This document shows positions 31,034 to 40,358 of a stretch of DNA of 43,611 nt, piece after piece; position 1 is the first letter of the stretch, and each line of letters starts with the position of its first letter. The stretch covers positions 1 through 43,611 of the forward strand of contig CAJGBR010000007.1 in assembly GCA_904501625.1 (NCBI GenBank), in the 5' to 3' direction. Source of the DNA: an uncultured Rikenellaceae bacterium (GTDB taxonomy: Bacteria > Bacteroidota > Bacteroidia > Bacteroidales > Rikenellaceae). Made by a program: the position numbers and the translations under genes. Under the pieces are notes generated by a model, which was not told where the DNA came from, did no database searches, and was given only the letters and a program-made list of their open reading frames with translations.

Positions 31034-33646
31034 CTATTTAATTGATTCGAGAATTAAATCTCTTGCTTTGATAATAGCATCTTCAATGCCTTGAGGTTTT
31101 TTGCCGCCTGCTGTAGCGAAGAACGGTTGACCGCCGCCGCCACCTTCAATTAGTCGTGCTGCTTCGCGGATTGTTTTTGAGGCATTTGCTCCGCGAGCAA
31201 CAATGTCATCTCCGAGCATAATGGTCAACGATGCCTTATCTTCATTTTGGCTGCCGATTACAAGGATAATGTTACGGAATTTTGAACGAAGTCCGTATGT
31301 AATATCTTTAATCACGTCAGGCATAAGATTGATTTGTTTAGCAATGATAACCTCTTTTGCTGCAGGATCAATTCTCTTTGAGAGCTCTTCAATACACTCG
31401 TTGATTTTTGCCTGTTTAAATTCTGTAATCTGTTTGTTCAGCGATTCGTTTGTTTCAATCATCTTTTTTATTGTAGGAATGATTGCCGAGTTGCCCAGGA
31501 ATGTCTGAATGTCAACAATCGTATCTCCGAGTTTGTCGAAGAATTCCTCGCATTTTTCACCCGTAATTGCCTCTATTCGGCGAACACCTGCCGAGATCGC
31601 ACTCTCTGAGAGAATCTTGAACATTCCGATTTGGCCTGTTGCTGCAACGTGTGTTCCTCCACAGAATTCGATGCTGTTACCAAATTTCACTACGCGAACT
31701 TTGGTGCCATATTTTTCACCGAACAACATCATTGCACCCATCTTTGATGCCTCTTCAATCGGACATTCTCTGATTTCGTCAAGTTGAAGATTTTTACGAA
31801 TCATTCTATTTACGATATGCTCGACCTGACGAATTTGCTCGGGTGTAACCTTTTGGAAGTGTGAGAAGTCAAAACGTAAACCTTGTGGTGTAACCTGTGA
31901 TCCTTTTTGTTCGACGTGCGAACCGAGCACTTCACGCAGAGCATAGTGCATCAAGTGTGTTGCCGAGTGGTTGCACGCTGAGGCTTCACGACTGGTCGGA
32001 TTAACCACTGCTCTGACTGCCGAATGTACATCTTGGGGTAATTGTTTCAGAATTGGCATAATCAGTCCATTCTCCTTCAATGTATCTATAACTTCGATAC
32101 GTTCGCCTTCACATTCAAGATAGCCCGTATCTCCGACTTGTCCACCTGAGTTGCCATAGAACGGAGTTTGGTCGAGTACGATTTGGTATGTAGTTTTGCC
32201 TTTTGCCGTAACTTTGCGATAGCGTGCAATCTGAGCGTCACATTCCAAGGAATCGTAACCTACGAATTGACTCTCTGTGATTGAAATAAGTTCAACCCAA
32301 TCATCGGTTTGCTGGGCAGCTGCATTTCTTGATCGAGCTTTTTGACCTTCGAGATTGTGAGTGAAACCTTCAATGTCTACGTTCAGATTGTGTTCACGAG
32401 CAATCAGTTCTGTAAGGTCAATCGGGAATCCGTATGTGTCGTAAAGCAAGAATGCATCATCGCCAGAGATTGTCTTGTTGGTGCAACGTTCCATTACGCC
32501 GTCAAGCAGATTCAGTCCTGTGGAGAGAGTTCTCAGGAAAGATGTCTCCTCTTCGTAGATTACACGTTCAATGAGAGTTTGTTGTGCTTTAAGTTCGGGG
32601 TATTGGTGTCCCATCTGCTCGACAAGTGTCGGTACGAGTTTACAGATAAACGGTTCGTTGAATCCGAGATAAGTGTAACCATATCTTACGGCACGTCTTA
32701 AAATGCGGCGGATTACATAGCCAGCTTTGACATTTGATGGTAATTGTCCATCGGCAATCGAGAATGATATTGCACGCAAGTGGTCTGCAACTACACGCAT
32801 TGCGATGTCGTCAGTTTGATTGACTCCGTAAGGTTTGTTGGCCATTTGTGCGATACGTTGAATCAGAGGTTGGAATACATCTGTGTCATAGTTGCTCTTT
32901 TTGTTTTGCAACACCATACACAGACGTTCAAATCCCATACCCGTATCTACGTGGCGGTTTGGCAGTGGTTCGAGTGAGCCATTTGCCTTGCGATTGAACT
33001 GCATAAATACGAGGTTCCAGATTTCGATTACGAGGTGGTGTCCCTTGTTGACCATCTCTGAACCAGGGGTCTGTTGACGTTCACTTTCATCTCTCAAGTC
33101 AAAGTGAATTTCGCTACACGGACCGCACGGACCGGTTTCGCCCATTTCCCAGAAATTATCTTTTTTGTTACCCAAGAGGATATGGTCTTCTGGAAGATAT
33201 TTTTTCCACGTTTCGAGAGCTTCGTTGTCGCGATCAATGCCCTCCTCTTGAGAGCCTTCGAAAATAGTTGCGTAGATGCGGTCTGCAGGGAGTCCGAAAC
33301 GTCCTATGAGTAATTCCCAAGCAAAATCAATAGCCTCTTTTTTGAAGTAATCTCCGAAAGACCAGTTGCCCAACATTTCGAACATTGTATGGTGGTAGGT
33401 GTCGTGACCGACTTCATCAAGGTCGTTATGCTTTCCTGATACTCTCAGACATTTCTGTGAGTCGGCAGCACGTGGCCATTGGGTCGGTGCATTGCCCAAA
33501 AATATATCTTTGAACTGATTCATTCCGGCATTTGTGAACATAAGAGTAGGGTCCCCCTTCACGACCATTGGCGCCGATTGAACAATTTGATGGTTCTTTT
33601 CTCTGAAGAATTCGAGAAATATTTCTCTGATTTTGTTCGAATTCAT
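31034..33646 (-). CDS. alaS: Alanyl-tRNA synthetase
   Basis: An 870-residue class II synthetase that charges tRNA-Ala. The catalytic domain begins MNSNKIREIFLEFFREK and contains motif 1 around DPTLMFTNAGMNQFKDIFLG and HTMFEMLGNWSFGDYF. The editing domain has the zinc-binding HSATH (CNHSATHLMHYALRE) and CGGTHV. The C-terminal region ends with a Gly-rich EGGGGGQPFFATAGG typical of the C-Ala domain. It is probably the first gene of an alaS-gpmI unit. The upstream 115 bases are shared with the divergent M23 genes. Confidence 0.98.
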   Translation of the reverse strand: MNSNKIREIFLEFFREKNHQIVQSAPMVVKGDPTLMFTNAGMNQFKDIFLGNAPTQWPRAADSQKCLRVSGKHNDLDEVGHDTYHHTMFEMLGNWSFGDYFKKEAIDFAWELLIGRFGLPADRIYATIFEGSQEEGIDRDNEALETWKKYLPEDHILLGNKKDNFWEMGETGPCGPCSEIHFDLRDESERQQTPGSEMVNKGHHLVIEIWNLVFMQFNRKANGSLEPLPNRHVDTGMGFERLCMVLQNKKSNYDTDVFQPLIQRIAQMANKPYGVNQTDDIAMRVVADHLRAISFSIADGQLPSNVKAGYVIRRILRRAVRYGYTYLGFNEPFICKLVPTLVEQMGHQYPELKAQQTLIERVIYEEETSFLRTLSTGLNLLDGVMERCTNKTISGDDAFLLYDTYGFPIDLTELIAREHNLNVDIEGFTHNLEGQKARSRNAAAQQTDDWVELISITESQFVGYDSLECDAQIARYRKVTAKGKTTYQIVLDQTPFYGNSGGQVGDTGYLECEGERIEVIDTLKENGLIMPILKQLPQDVHSAVRAVVNPTSREASACNHSATHLMHYALREVLGSHVEQKGSQVTPQGLRFDFSHFQKVTPEQIRQVEHIVNRMIRKNLQLDEIRECPIEEASKMGAMMLFGEKYGTKVRVVKFGNSIEFCGGTHVAATGQIGMFKILSESAISAGVRRIEAITGEKCEEFFDKLGDTIVDIQTFLGNSAIIPTIKKMIETNESLNKQITEFKQAKINECIEELSKRIDPAAKEVIIAKQINLMPDVIKDITYGLRSKFRNIILVIGSQNEDKASLTIMLGDDIVARGANASKTIREAARLIEGGGGGQPFFATAGGKKPQGIEDAIIKARDLILESIK

Positions 33647-33703
33647 ATCTTGATATCAAATAATTTAAGTTGATTTTCGTTATTACAAATATGTCAAATA
33701 TGA

Positions 33704-33735
33704 GTTGTAAAATTACATAAAATTACCTAATTTTG
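33704..33735 (+). promoter_or_regulatory. Bacteroidota-type promoter for the tandem M23 genes
   Basis: TTG (33704-33706), a 21-base spacer and TAATTTTG (33728-33735), ending 26 bases before the ATG at 33762. Confidence 0.58.
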
Positions 33736-33761
33736 CAATCTTTAAGGACGATATTTTAAAA

Positions 33762-34727
33762 ATGACAAAAAAACGATACAAATTTAATCCGAAAACACTC
33801 TCTTATGAAGAGATTGTTATACCTGTGCGCATCAGGTTGTATCTGGTTTGTCGAAACTTGTTAATCGCCTTTATACTTGCATTAGTTGCCAATTTTGTCT
33901 TTTCGTTTTTCTTTTATACTCCCAAGATGGCCAGTATCAAACGAAATAACGAAAAACTAATGGGTGATTATATTCAACTCAATGAAAAAATTAACGAATC
34001 GTTTGCCCGACTTGATAAAATGTCTACTCGTGACAAACAAGTTTACAGAGTCGTATTTGCTGTAGATACATTTTCTCGTGCTGAACTTTTTATGCCATAT
34101 TCTGATGAAAAGTATGCCGAATGGCAGTCGGATAGATATTCATCTATGATAACTCAGACCTGGTTGAAAGTCGATCTGCTGTCGAGGCTGGTATATGGCC
34201 AGTCAGTCTCTATGGATCAATTGCAGGAACTCGCTAAGGATAAGGAACTGATGGCAGAGAGTGTGCCTGCAATCTGGCCTGTCAATCGAAGCGAAGTCAA
34301 ACCTCATATTGGGGCATTCGGAATGCGTCGTCACCCTATATACAAGCGATATTTAATGCACAAAGGAATCGACTTAGGGGGTAAACGTGGAGTGCCTATT
34401 TATGCTACGGGTAATGGTCGAATTGATGTTTCTACGGGAGTGAAAGCCGGTTACGGAAAACAGGTGCTGATAAATCACGGATTCGGTTATCAGACACGAT
34501 ATGCACACCTGAGCAAAATTACGGTAGTGGCTGGGCAATATGTGAAACGTGGCGAAAAAATTGGAGAACTCGGGAATACCGGTAGATCTACTGGACCACA
34601 CCTACACTATGAAGTGATATATCTGGGTAAACATCTCGACCCGATTAATTTTCTGCGTCGTGATATGACCGATGAAGAGATGCAGAAAATTATTGATCAG
34701 GCTCGAACTACAACTTATGAAATGTAA
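33762..34727 (+). CDS. Membrane-anchored M23 family metallopeptidase (first of tandem pair)
   Basis: The product has 321 residues. A basic cytosolic tail (MTKKRYKFNPKTLSYEE) is followed by one membrane helix (about 28-52), a helical, probably coiled-coil stalk (about 55-90), then an M23/LytM domain at about 183-298. All zinc and catalytic residues are present: H200 and D204 in MHKGIDLGG, H249 in YAHLS, and H280 and H282 in GPHLHYEV. It should therefore cut peptidoglycan peptides from the inner-membrane side. Its stop overlaps the start of the next, related gene (TAATG), so the two proteins are probably made together and may pair. Confidence 0.92.
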   Translation: MTKKRYKFNPKTLSYEEIVIPVRIRLYLVCRNLLIAFILALVANFVFSFFFYTPKMASIKRNNEKLMGDYIQLNEKINESFARLDKMSTRDKQVYRVVFAVDTFSRAELFMPYSDEKYAEWQSDRYSSMITQTWLKVDLLSRLVYGQSVSMDQLQELAKDKELMAESVPAIWPVNRSEVKPHIGAFGMRRHPIYKRYLMHKGIDLGGKRGVPIYATGNGRIDVSTGVKAGYGKQVLINHGFGYQTRYAHLSKITVVAGQYVKRGEKIGELGNTGRSTGPHLHYEVIYLGKHLDPINFLRRDMTDEEMQKIIDQARTTTYEM

Positions 34728-35668
34728 TGACAAACAATAAACGAAATATTCCGCATCCTGTGTCGCTGCGTCAAAAAATTCTGAATCTCGTGATTCGCCT
34801 GTTGACGTGGTGTGGTATTGCTGTGGTCTATTACATTTTGTTTTATTCGTTTTTGGATACACCCTTCGAGTCGCAACTAAAGGAGGATACTCAGGTACTC
34901 GAACAGCAATACGAAAAACTCAAGTCTCGTTATGATACGATCAATCGAATCATCGCTAATCTCGAATCGCGTGACCGAAATGTGTATATCTCGTTGTTTG
35001 AGGCAGAACCATTAAGTGAGGTGATGACTCAGCGTGACGAATCATTGAAAGATTCACTATTGAAAGTGTCGAATATACGGTTGAATGATTTCTTTACATT
35101 GAAACTGTCAGATTTTGAAACACGTTTCAATGACCTTGAAAAGAAATTGATGTTGCTGTCAGATTCGATTCTACATAGCGATGTAGTTAATTATATTCCT
35201 AAGATTCAGCCTATTACAAATAAAAACTATACATTGTTATCGACCTCTTACGGAATGAGAATCCAACCCTTCTATAAGAGTATAACAATGCATCGCGGTG
35301 TGGATTTTATGGCTTCTGAGGGTACCAGAGTGTATGCTACTGCAGACGGAACGGTTTCTGCTGTAAATTCGCGTAAGGGTGCATCATCAGGCATTTCGGT
35401 CACGATTACTCACGGAAAGAGTGGATATAAAACATTCTACGGACATCTGAGTCGTGCGTCGGTCAAACGTGGACAACGAGTCAGACAAGGTGATATTATT
35501 GGATTGACAGGCAACTCAGGGTTGTCGTTTGTCCCGCATTTGCACTACGAGGTGTTGTTTAATGATGTGCAGGTCGACCCGTTGTATTATTTTTTCAAGG
35601 AGGTTCCACCGTGGGATATGCAACGGTTGAGGTCAATTGCCTCTACGGGTATGCAATCTTTAGACTGA
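34727..35668 (+). CDS. Membrane-anchored M23 family metallopeptidase (second of tandem pair)
   Basis: A 313-residue protein with the same plan as its upstream neighbour: short basic tail, membrane helix (about 21-43), coiled-coil-prone stalk (VLEQQYEKLKSRYDTINR, about 55-80, and another near 125-150) and an M23 domain (about 172-288). H189 and D193 in MHRGVDFM, H240 in YGHLS, and H271 and H273 in VPHLHYEV are intact. Outside the M23 core the two sequences differ a lot, so this is an old duplication or two related lineages. No terminator is visible before manA, which has its own promoter. Confidence 0.92.
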   Translation: MTNNKRNIPHPVSLRQKILNLVIRLLTWCGIAVVYYILFYSFLDTPFESQLKEDTQVLEQQYEKLKSRYDTINRIIANLESRDRNVYISLFEAEPLSEVMTQRDESLKDSLLKVSNIRLNDFFTLKLSDFETRFNDLEKKLMLLSDSILHSDVVNYIPKIQPITNKNYTLLSTSYGMRIQPFYKSITMHRGVDFMASEGTRVYATADGTVSAVNSRKGASSGISVTITHGKSGYKTFYGHLSRASVKRGQRVRQGDIIGLTGNSGLSFVPHLHYEVLFNDVQVDPLYYFFKEVPPWDMQRLRSIASTGMQSLD

Positions 35669-35673
35669 GTCTG

Positions 35674-35704
35674 TTGCACTATATTTAAAATGTTGTTACC
35701 TTTG
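35674..35704 (+). promoter_or_regulatory. Bacteroidota-type promoter for the manA unit
   Basis: TTG (35674-35676), a 20-base spacer and TACCTTTG (35697-35704), an exact match to the consensus, 37 bases before the manA ATG. Confidence 0.68.
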
Positions 35705-35741
35705 CCGAGAGTTCAATTATAGATGGAGGAGTTGCGTCGTT

Positions 35742-36704
35742 ATGTATCCATTGAAATTTACACCAATACTGAAAGAACGCCTGTGGGGTGGTCGCAATTT
35801 GAGTCAATTCGGGAAACGATTGCCCGAAAATAAATTAATCGGTGAGAGTTGGGAAATATCTTCGGTTGAGGATAATGTGTCGCGTGTGCGAAATGGAAAT
35901 CTCAAAGGAAATAATATAAACGAACTGATTGAGGTTTATATGGGTGATCTCGTGGGTGATGCCGTATATGAACGATTCGGTGAAGAATTTCCTCTGTTGA
36001 TAAAGTTCTTAGATGCTCAACAGCGACTGTCTGTGCAGGTCCACCCTGACGATAAGGTGGCAATGGAACGTCACTACGCCTATGGAAAGAATGAACTCTG
36101 GTATGTGATTGATGCTGCCGAGGGTGCTTGTATATATTGGGGTTTCAATAGACACTATACCAAAGAGGAGTATCTCGAACATCTAGAAAATGGCAGCATT
36201 GAGACAATGCTGCGAAAGGTTCCTGTGCAGAAGGGTGAGGCTTATTTCATTCCAGCGGGAACAGTTCACGCATTGGGTGAGGGTATTATTGTCGCCGAAA
36301 TTCAACAGACAAGCGATGTAACCTACCGTATATTTGATTGGAATCGTGTGGATGAGCAGGGCAATGAACGTGAATTGCACACAGATCTTGCACTCGATGT
36401 TATTGATTTCTCGAAAACAGAACCTGAAATAATACGTCCGAATCCTGATTCGGACTGCACAACCGAGGTGAAATCGTGCAGACATTTTACGATAAATCTG
36501 CTGAATGTGCAGAGAGTTATGAAGCGGACTTCCATTCAGATAGATTCGTTTATGGTGTATATGTGTGTTGAGGGTAGTGTGACTCTCGAAACCGATCGGG
36601 GTGTCGAAAAACTTAAAGCAGGTGAAACATTGTTAGTGCCGGCAAATATTGATGAGGTGTTGATAAAGGGTGAGGGACGTTTGCTCGAAATATACATAAA
36701 ATAA
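35742..36704 (+). CDS. manA: Mannose-6-phosphate isomerase, class I
   Basis: A cupin-fold zinc enzyme that interconverts mannose-6-phosphate and fructose-6-phosphate, feeding mannose into glycolysis or GDP-mannose for surface glycans. The 320-residue length fits the short bacterial class. Zinc-site motifs are LSVQVHPDD (with the catalytic region QVHP) and YFIPAGTVHALGEG. The N-terminus PLKFTPILKERLWGG is typical of the family. It is followed 8 bases later by the dCMP deaminase gene, implying co-transcription. Confidence 0.94.
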   Translation: MYPLKFTPILKERLWGGRNLSQFGKRLPENKLIGESWEISSVEDNVSRVRNGNLKGNNINELIEVYMGDLVGDAVYERFGEEFPLLIKFLDAQQRLSVQVHPDDKVAMERHYAYGKNELWYVIDAAEGACIYWGFNRHYTKEEYLEHLENGSIETMLRKVPVQKGEAYFIPAGTVHALGEGIIVAEIQQTSDVTYRIFDWNRVDEQGNERELHTDLALDVIDFSKTEPEIIRPNPDSDCTTEVKSCRHFTINLLNVQRVMKRTSIQIDSFMVYMCVEGSVTLETDRGVEKLKAGETLLVPANIDEVLIKGEGRLLEIYIK

Positions 36705-36712
36705 AGAGAGCT

Positions 36713-37144
36713 ATGGGATACTACGAAGACAAACAGTTGCAACTTGATGTACGTTATCTTAGAATGGCCAAGATATGGGCAGAGAATTCATATTGTGTCA
36801 GACGTCAAGTCGGAGCATTAATTGTTCGTGATAAGATGATTATCTCGGACGGATATAATGGAACACCTTGTGGATTCGAGAATGTTTGCGAAGATGAGTC
36901 TGGAAAGACTAAACCATATGTTTTGCACGCAGAAGCCAATGCGATAACCAAAGTGGCAAAATCAAATCAGAGCAGCGAAGGTGCAACACTCTATGTTACG
37001 GCTTCGCCTTGTCTTGAATGTGCCAAACTGATTATCCAATCGGGCATTAGACGTGTTGTTTATTGCGACCCTTATCACTCGACCGACGGAATAGATCTGT
37101 TGCGTAGAATCGGCATAGAAGTCGAACGTGTCGAGTTGCCATAA
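36713..37144 (+). CDS. dCMP deaminase family protein
   Basis: A 143-residue zinc deaminase that probably converts dCMP to dUMP for thymidylate synthesis. The zinc and catalytic motif is LHAEANAI (H72, E74), with SPCLECAKLI providing C100 and C103. The N-terminal CVRRQVGALIVRDKMIISDGYNGTP is characteristic of ComEB/dCMP deaminases. The other members of the CDA superfamily that it could be mistaken for (riboflavin RibD, tRNA adenosine deaminase) lack this N-terminal block. It is tightly spaced after manA. Confidence 0.92.
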   Translation: MGYYEDKQLQLDVRYLRMAKIWAENSYCVRRQVGALIVRDKMIISDGYNGTPCGFENVCEDESGKTKPYVLHAEANAITKVAKSNQSSEGATLYVTASPCLECAKLIIQSGIRRVVYCDPYHSTDGIDLLRRIGIEVERVELP

Positions 37145-37190
37145 TCGATAATATTTTGGATAGATTAGAATATTTTTGACAAAAAATGTA

Positions 37191-37198
37191 TACCTTTG
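37191..37198 (+). promoter_or_regulatory. Probable -7 element for the SulP transporter gene
   Basis: TACCTTTG lies 37 bases before the GTG start. TTTG elements exist upstream, but at 12 and 32 bases, not at the usual spacing. Confidence 0.45.
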
Positions 37199-37235
37199 CA
37201 CGTCATTTTTATTGTTAAAAATAATCTAATTTATT

Positions 37236-38942
37236 GTGAAACTGCAATTTACGGCATTTCAGCCAAAGCTTTTTAATACGCTGAAAGATTACAATCGCCG
37301 CAAGTTTTCGGCTGACTTGATGGCCGGAATCATTGTCGGAATCGTAGCGATACCTTTGGCTATCGCATTCGGAATCGCTTCGGGCGTAGGACCATTCGAA
37401 GGGCTGGTAACTGCAATTATCGGAGGTTTTTTGATCTCGGCATTCGGTGGATCCGATGTCCAAATCGGTGGACCGACCGGTGCTTTCATTATTATCATTT
37501 ACGGTGTTATACAACAATTTGGTATAGCAGGACTTGTCGTTGCTACGGTTATGGCAGGTATTATGTTGATACTTATGGGTGTGTATAAACTCGGCGGTAT
37601 TATCAAATTTGTGCCCTATCCGGTAATCATCGGTTTTACGGGAGGTATTGCATTGACAATCTTTTCAACTCAGATGAACGATTTCTTCGGTTTGGGCATT
37701 AAGGAGGTTCCTGCCGGATTTATTGAAAAATGGGGTTGTTATATCAGTAATTTTAAAAATATTGATATCTGGAGTACAATGATTGGTCTTGTGAGTCTGT
37801 TGATTATTTTCCTGACTCCGAAGATTTCAAAAAAGGTGCCGGGTGCATTGGCTGCAATCTTGGTGATGACTCCAATCAGTATGTTGTTGAATCACTATGC
37901 AGGTGTAACTTCAGTTGTAACAATTGGTGATTTATATACATTGCCTACAGGATTTCCGACTCCTGATCTTTCGAGATTCTCGGTGCCTGAAGAGGGTATA
38001 TTGTCAATGATCAGAACCCTTCTGCCCGTTGCGTTCTCAATTGCGATCCTCTGTGCAATCGAATCGTTGTTGTCGGCAATGGTGGCTGACGGTGCAATTG
38101 GTGTAAAACACAACTCAAATACAGAATTGATCGGGCAAGGTATTGCCAACGTTGTGGTTCCCTTCTTTGGTGGTATTCCGTGTACAGGTGCAATCGCACG
38201 TACAATGGCTAATATCAACAATGGTGGTCGTACTCCGGTGGCAGGTTTGATTCACGCTGTAGTATTGTTGTTAGTGCTGTTGATACTTGGTCGTTATGTC
38301 GAGCTGATTCCTATGCCGACACTTGCAGCAGTGTTGATTGTTGTTGCGTACAATATGAGTGGTTGGCGTAGTTTTGTCGCATTGTGGCGTAACCCCAAAC
38401 TCGACTTTGCCATTCTGATTGCAACATTCCTGTTGACTGTTATATTTGACCTGACAATCGCAATCGAAATCGGTCTTTTGATGGCTGCTGTTTCATTCTT
38501 GAAGCGTGCAAGCGAATCGACCGTTATCCGTTCATTTAAGAATGAGATTGATCCGAGTAAGGAGACTGATGTGACAATCAAGTCAGATGAAACATTGCTG
38601 ATTCCAGAAGGCGTTGAGGTTTATGAGATTGATGGTCCATACTTCTTCGGTATTGCAAACCGTTTCGAAGAGGTGATGAGTCAGATGCGTTCGGGTAAAG
38701 TGAAGGTGCGAATTATCCGAATGAGACGTGTTCCATTTATTGACTCGACAGGTATTCATAACCTTGAGTCGTTGTGTCTGACCTCGCGACGTGATGGAAT
38801 ACACGTTGTACTTTCCGGAGTAAATTCTGATGTGCAGAAGACTCTTGAACGTGCAGGGTTCCCACAATTGCTCGGTAATGAAAATATTTGTAGCCATATC
38901 AATATAGCTTTGGAAAGAGCAAAAACTTTGGTCAAAAATTAA
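37236..38942 (+). CDS. SulP (SLC26) family inorganic anion transporter with STAS domain
   Basis: A 568-residue inner-membrane transporter for sulfate, bicarbonate or a related anion. The start is GTG at 37236, because the KLQFTAFQPKLFNTLKDYNR leader is typical of SulP proteins and no ATG precedes it in frame. The membrane domain (about residues 25-420) has the family motifs GIVAIPLAIAFGIASGVGP, GGSDVQIGGPTGAF and PFFGGIPCTGAIARTMANI. A cytosolic STAS domain (about 435-560) contains VPFIDSTGIHNLESL. The substrate cannot be fixed from sequence; no carbonic anhydrase or sulfate-assimilation gene is adjacent. It overlaps the efflux gene on the other strand by 4 bases. Confidence 0.94.
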   Translation: MKLQFTAFQPKLFNTLKDYNRRKFSADLMAGIIVGIVAIPLAIAFGIASGVGPFEGLVTAIIGGFLISAFGGSDVQIGGPTGAFIIIIYGVIQQFGIAGLVVATVMAGIMLILMGVYKLGGIIKFVPYPVIIGFTGGIALTIFSTQMNDFFGLGIKEVPAGFIEKWGCYISNFKNIDIWSTMIGLVSLLIIFLTPKISKKVPGALAAILVMTPISMLLNHYAGVTSVVTIGDLYTLPTGFPTPDLSRFSVPEEGILSMIRTLLPVAFSIAILCAIESLLSAMVADGAIGVKHNSNTELIGQGIANVVVPFFGGIPCTGAIARTMANINNGGRTPVAGLIHAVVLLLVLLILGRYVELIPMPTLAAVLIVVAYNMSGWRSFVALWRNPKLDFAILIATFLLTVIFDLTIAIEIGLLMAAVSFLKRASESTVIRSFKNEIDPSKETDVTIKSDETLLIPEGVEVYEIDGPYFFGIANRFEEVMSQMRSGKVKVRIIRMRRVPFIDSTGIHNLESLCLTSRRDGIHVVLSGVNSDVQKTLERAGFPQLLGNENICSHINIALERAKTLVKN

Positions 38943-40357
38943 TTCGGAGCAGAATTGCTGTTATTGTTGGGCGGTGGCGGAGTAATCCAGCCTCCGCCCA
39001 ACGCTTTATATAGGGATACATAAGCATTGAGCCATTTGCTCATCGCAGCTGATAAATCGAGTTCGGCATCAAACAAGTCCCTCTCCGAATCGAGTACTTC
39101 AAGATAATTCGTAAATCCGCTGGCATAGCGTTTATGCGAGAGATAGGTTGTTATTCTTGCTGCGGCAACAATTTCAGAGTTGGATATGTATTGCTCTTTA
39201 TAACTATTAATTTGTTCGATTGCATCTTTGACCTCTGAATAGGCTTCCAGGACTGTCTGTTCGTATTGCATCAGTTGTTGCTGATATTGTTGTTTGGCAA
39301 TCTGAACCTGACGTCGCAGAAATCCGAATCGGAGTACAGGTTGTGTAATTTCACCCAATGTCGACCACATAAAGGATTTATCCTTGAGTAGCTCTGAAAT
39401 CTTCTGGTTGAACAAGCCTCCTTGTCCTGTCAATGTAATTGAGGGAAGTCGTGCAGCTTGTGTCATACCAATTTTTGCGTTTGCGGCTCCGAGCAGTGCC
39501 CATTGCTGCATAATGTCTGGGCGACGTTCGAGTAGTTGTGAGGGAAGTCCCATCGGAATCTCATCGGGAATGGATTGAAGACTCAGTGGAAGTCCCGTTG
39601 TAAGCGAGTCGGTTGCCCATTGTCCGGTCAAAACAGACAGAGCGTGAATAGCTTGTGTTATAGCGAGTCGGTACTTTGGAACTGCTGTTGCCACAACGGC
39701 ACGTTGTGTGGCAGCTTGTTGCAGTTCGAGTTCAGAGATTGCTCCGAGATTAAAACTCTCAAGCATAAGATTGTACGATGTAGTTCGTGTTGAGAGTGTG
39801 CTTTGGGCAATTGCCAGCGAACGTTTATACTCAAGTAGCGAGAAATATCCGTGTGCAACCTCTGCAATAAGAGACAACCTAATGGCACGAAGTCCATATT
39901 CGCTTGCAAGCAGTTCGTAGCGGGCCTTTTCATTGGCACGTCTGAGTTTGCCGAAAATGTCCAATTCCCAATTTATGCTCAACGGCATCGAGTAGATCTG
40001 AATCGCTTCTGGCGGTTTTATTGCATTGGCTGAAAGATTGCCATATTTGGCAGAGGCTACAAACCCGACACTAGGAGCAAGATTTGATTTGGCCGCACTT
40101 AATGCTAGACGTGCCTCTTCAACTCTTGAGGCTGCAATTGCGACAGAACGATTATGATCAAGTGCTTTCAGAATGAGCTGATGGAGTACCGAGTCGGGAA
40201 AGATTGTCCACCAACAGAGAACTTCATTCGAATCGGATGGGTGAGTCGCCCTGCTGAAAGATAACGGCATTTCGATTTGAGTATCCCGAAATTTTGGTCC
40301 GACCATACAACCGTGAAGTATGACAATAACTAAAGATATGGTAATAAGATGTCTCAT
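38939..40357 (-). CDS. RND efflux outer-membrane channel lipoprotein (OprM/NodT family)
   Basis: A 472-residue TolC-like outer-membrane factor with a lipoprotein signal (lipidation at C17 in ILHGCMVGPKF, the typical CxVGP start). Two outer-membrane-efflux repeats follow. Visible family features are LIAEVAHGYFSLLEYKRSL in the first half and SQLLERRPDIMQQWALLGAANAKIG in the second, with AARLPSITLTGQGG. It would form the exit duct for the pump encoded directly upstream. One base separates its ATG from the pump stop. Confidence 0.95.
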   Translation of the reverse strand: MRHLITISLVIVILHGCMVGPKFRDTQIEMPLSFSRATHPSDSNEVLCWWTIFPDSVLHQLILKALDHNRSVAIAASRVEEARLALSAAKSNLAPSVGFVASAKYGNLSANAIKPPEAIQIYSMPLSINWELDIFGKLRRANEKARYELLASEYGLRAIRLSLIAEVAHGYFSLLEYKRSLAIAQSTLSTRTTSYNLMLESFNLGAISELELQQAATQRAVVATAVPKYRLAITQAIHALSVLTGQWATDSLTTGLPLSLQSIPDEIPMGLPSQLLERRPDIMQQWALLGAANAKIGMTQAARLPSITLTGQGGLFNQKISELLKDKSFMWSTLGEITQPVLRFGFLRRQVQIAKQQYQQQLMQYEQTVLEAYSEVKDAIEQINSYKEQYISNSEIVAAARITTYLSHKRYASGFTNYLEVLDSERDLFDAELDLSAAMSKWLNAYVSLYKALGGGWITPPPPNNNSNSAPN

Positions 40358-40358
40358 T

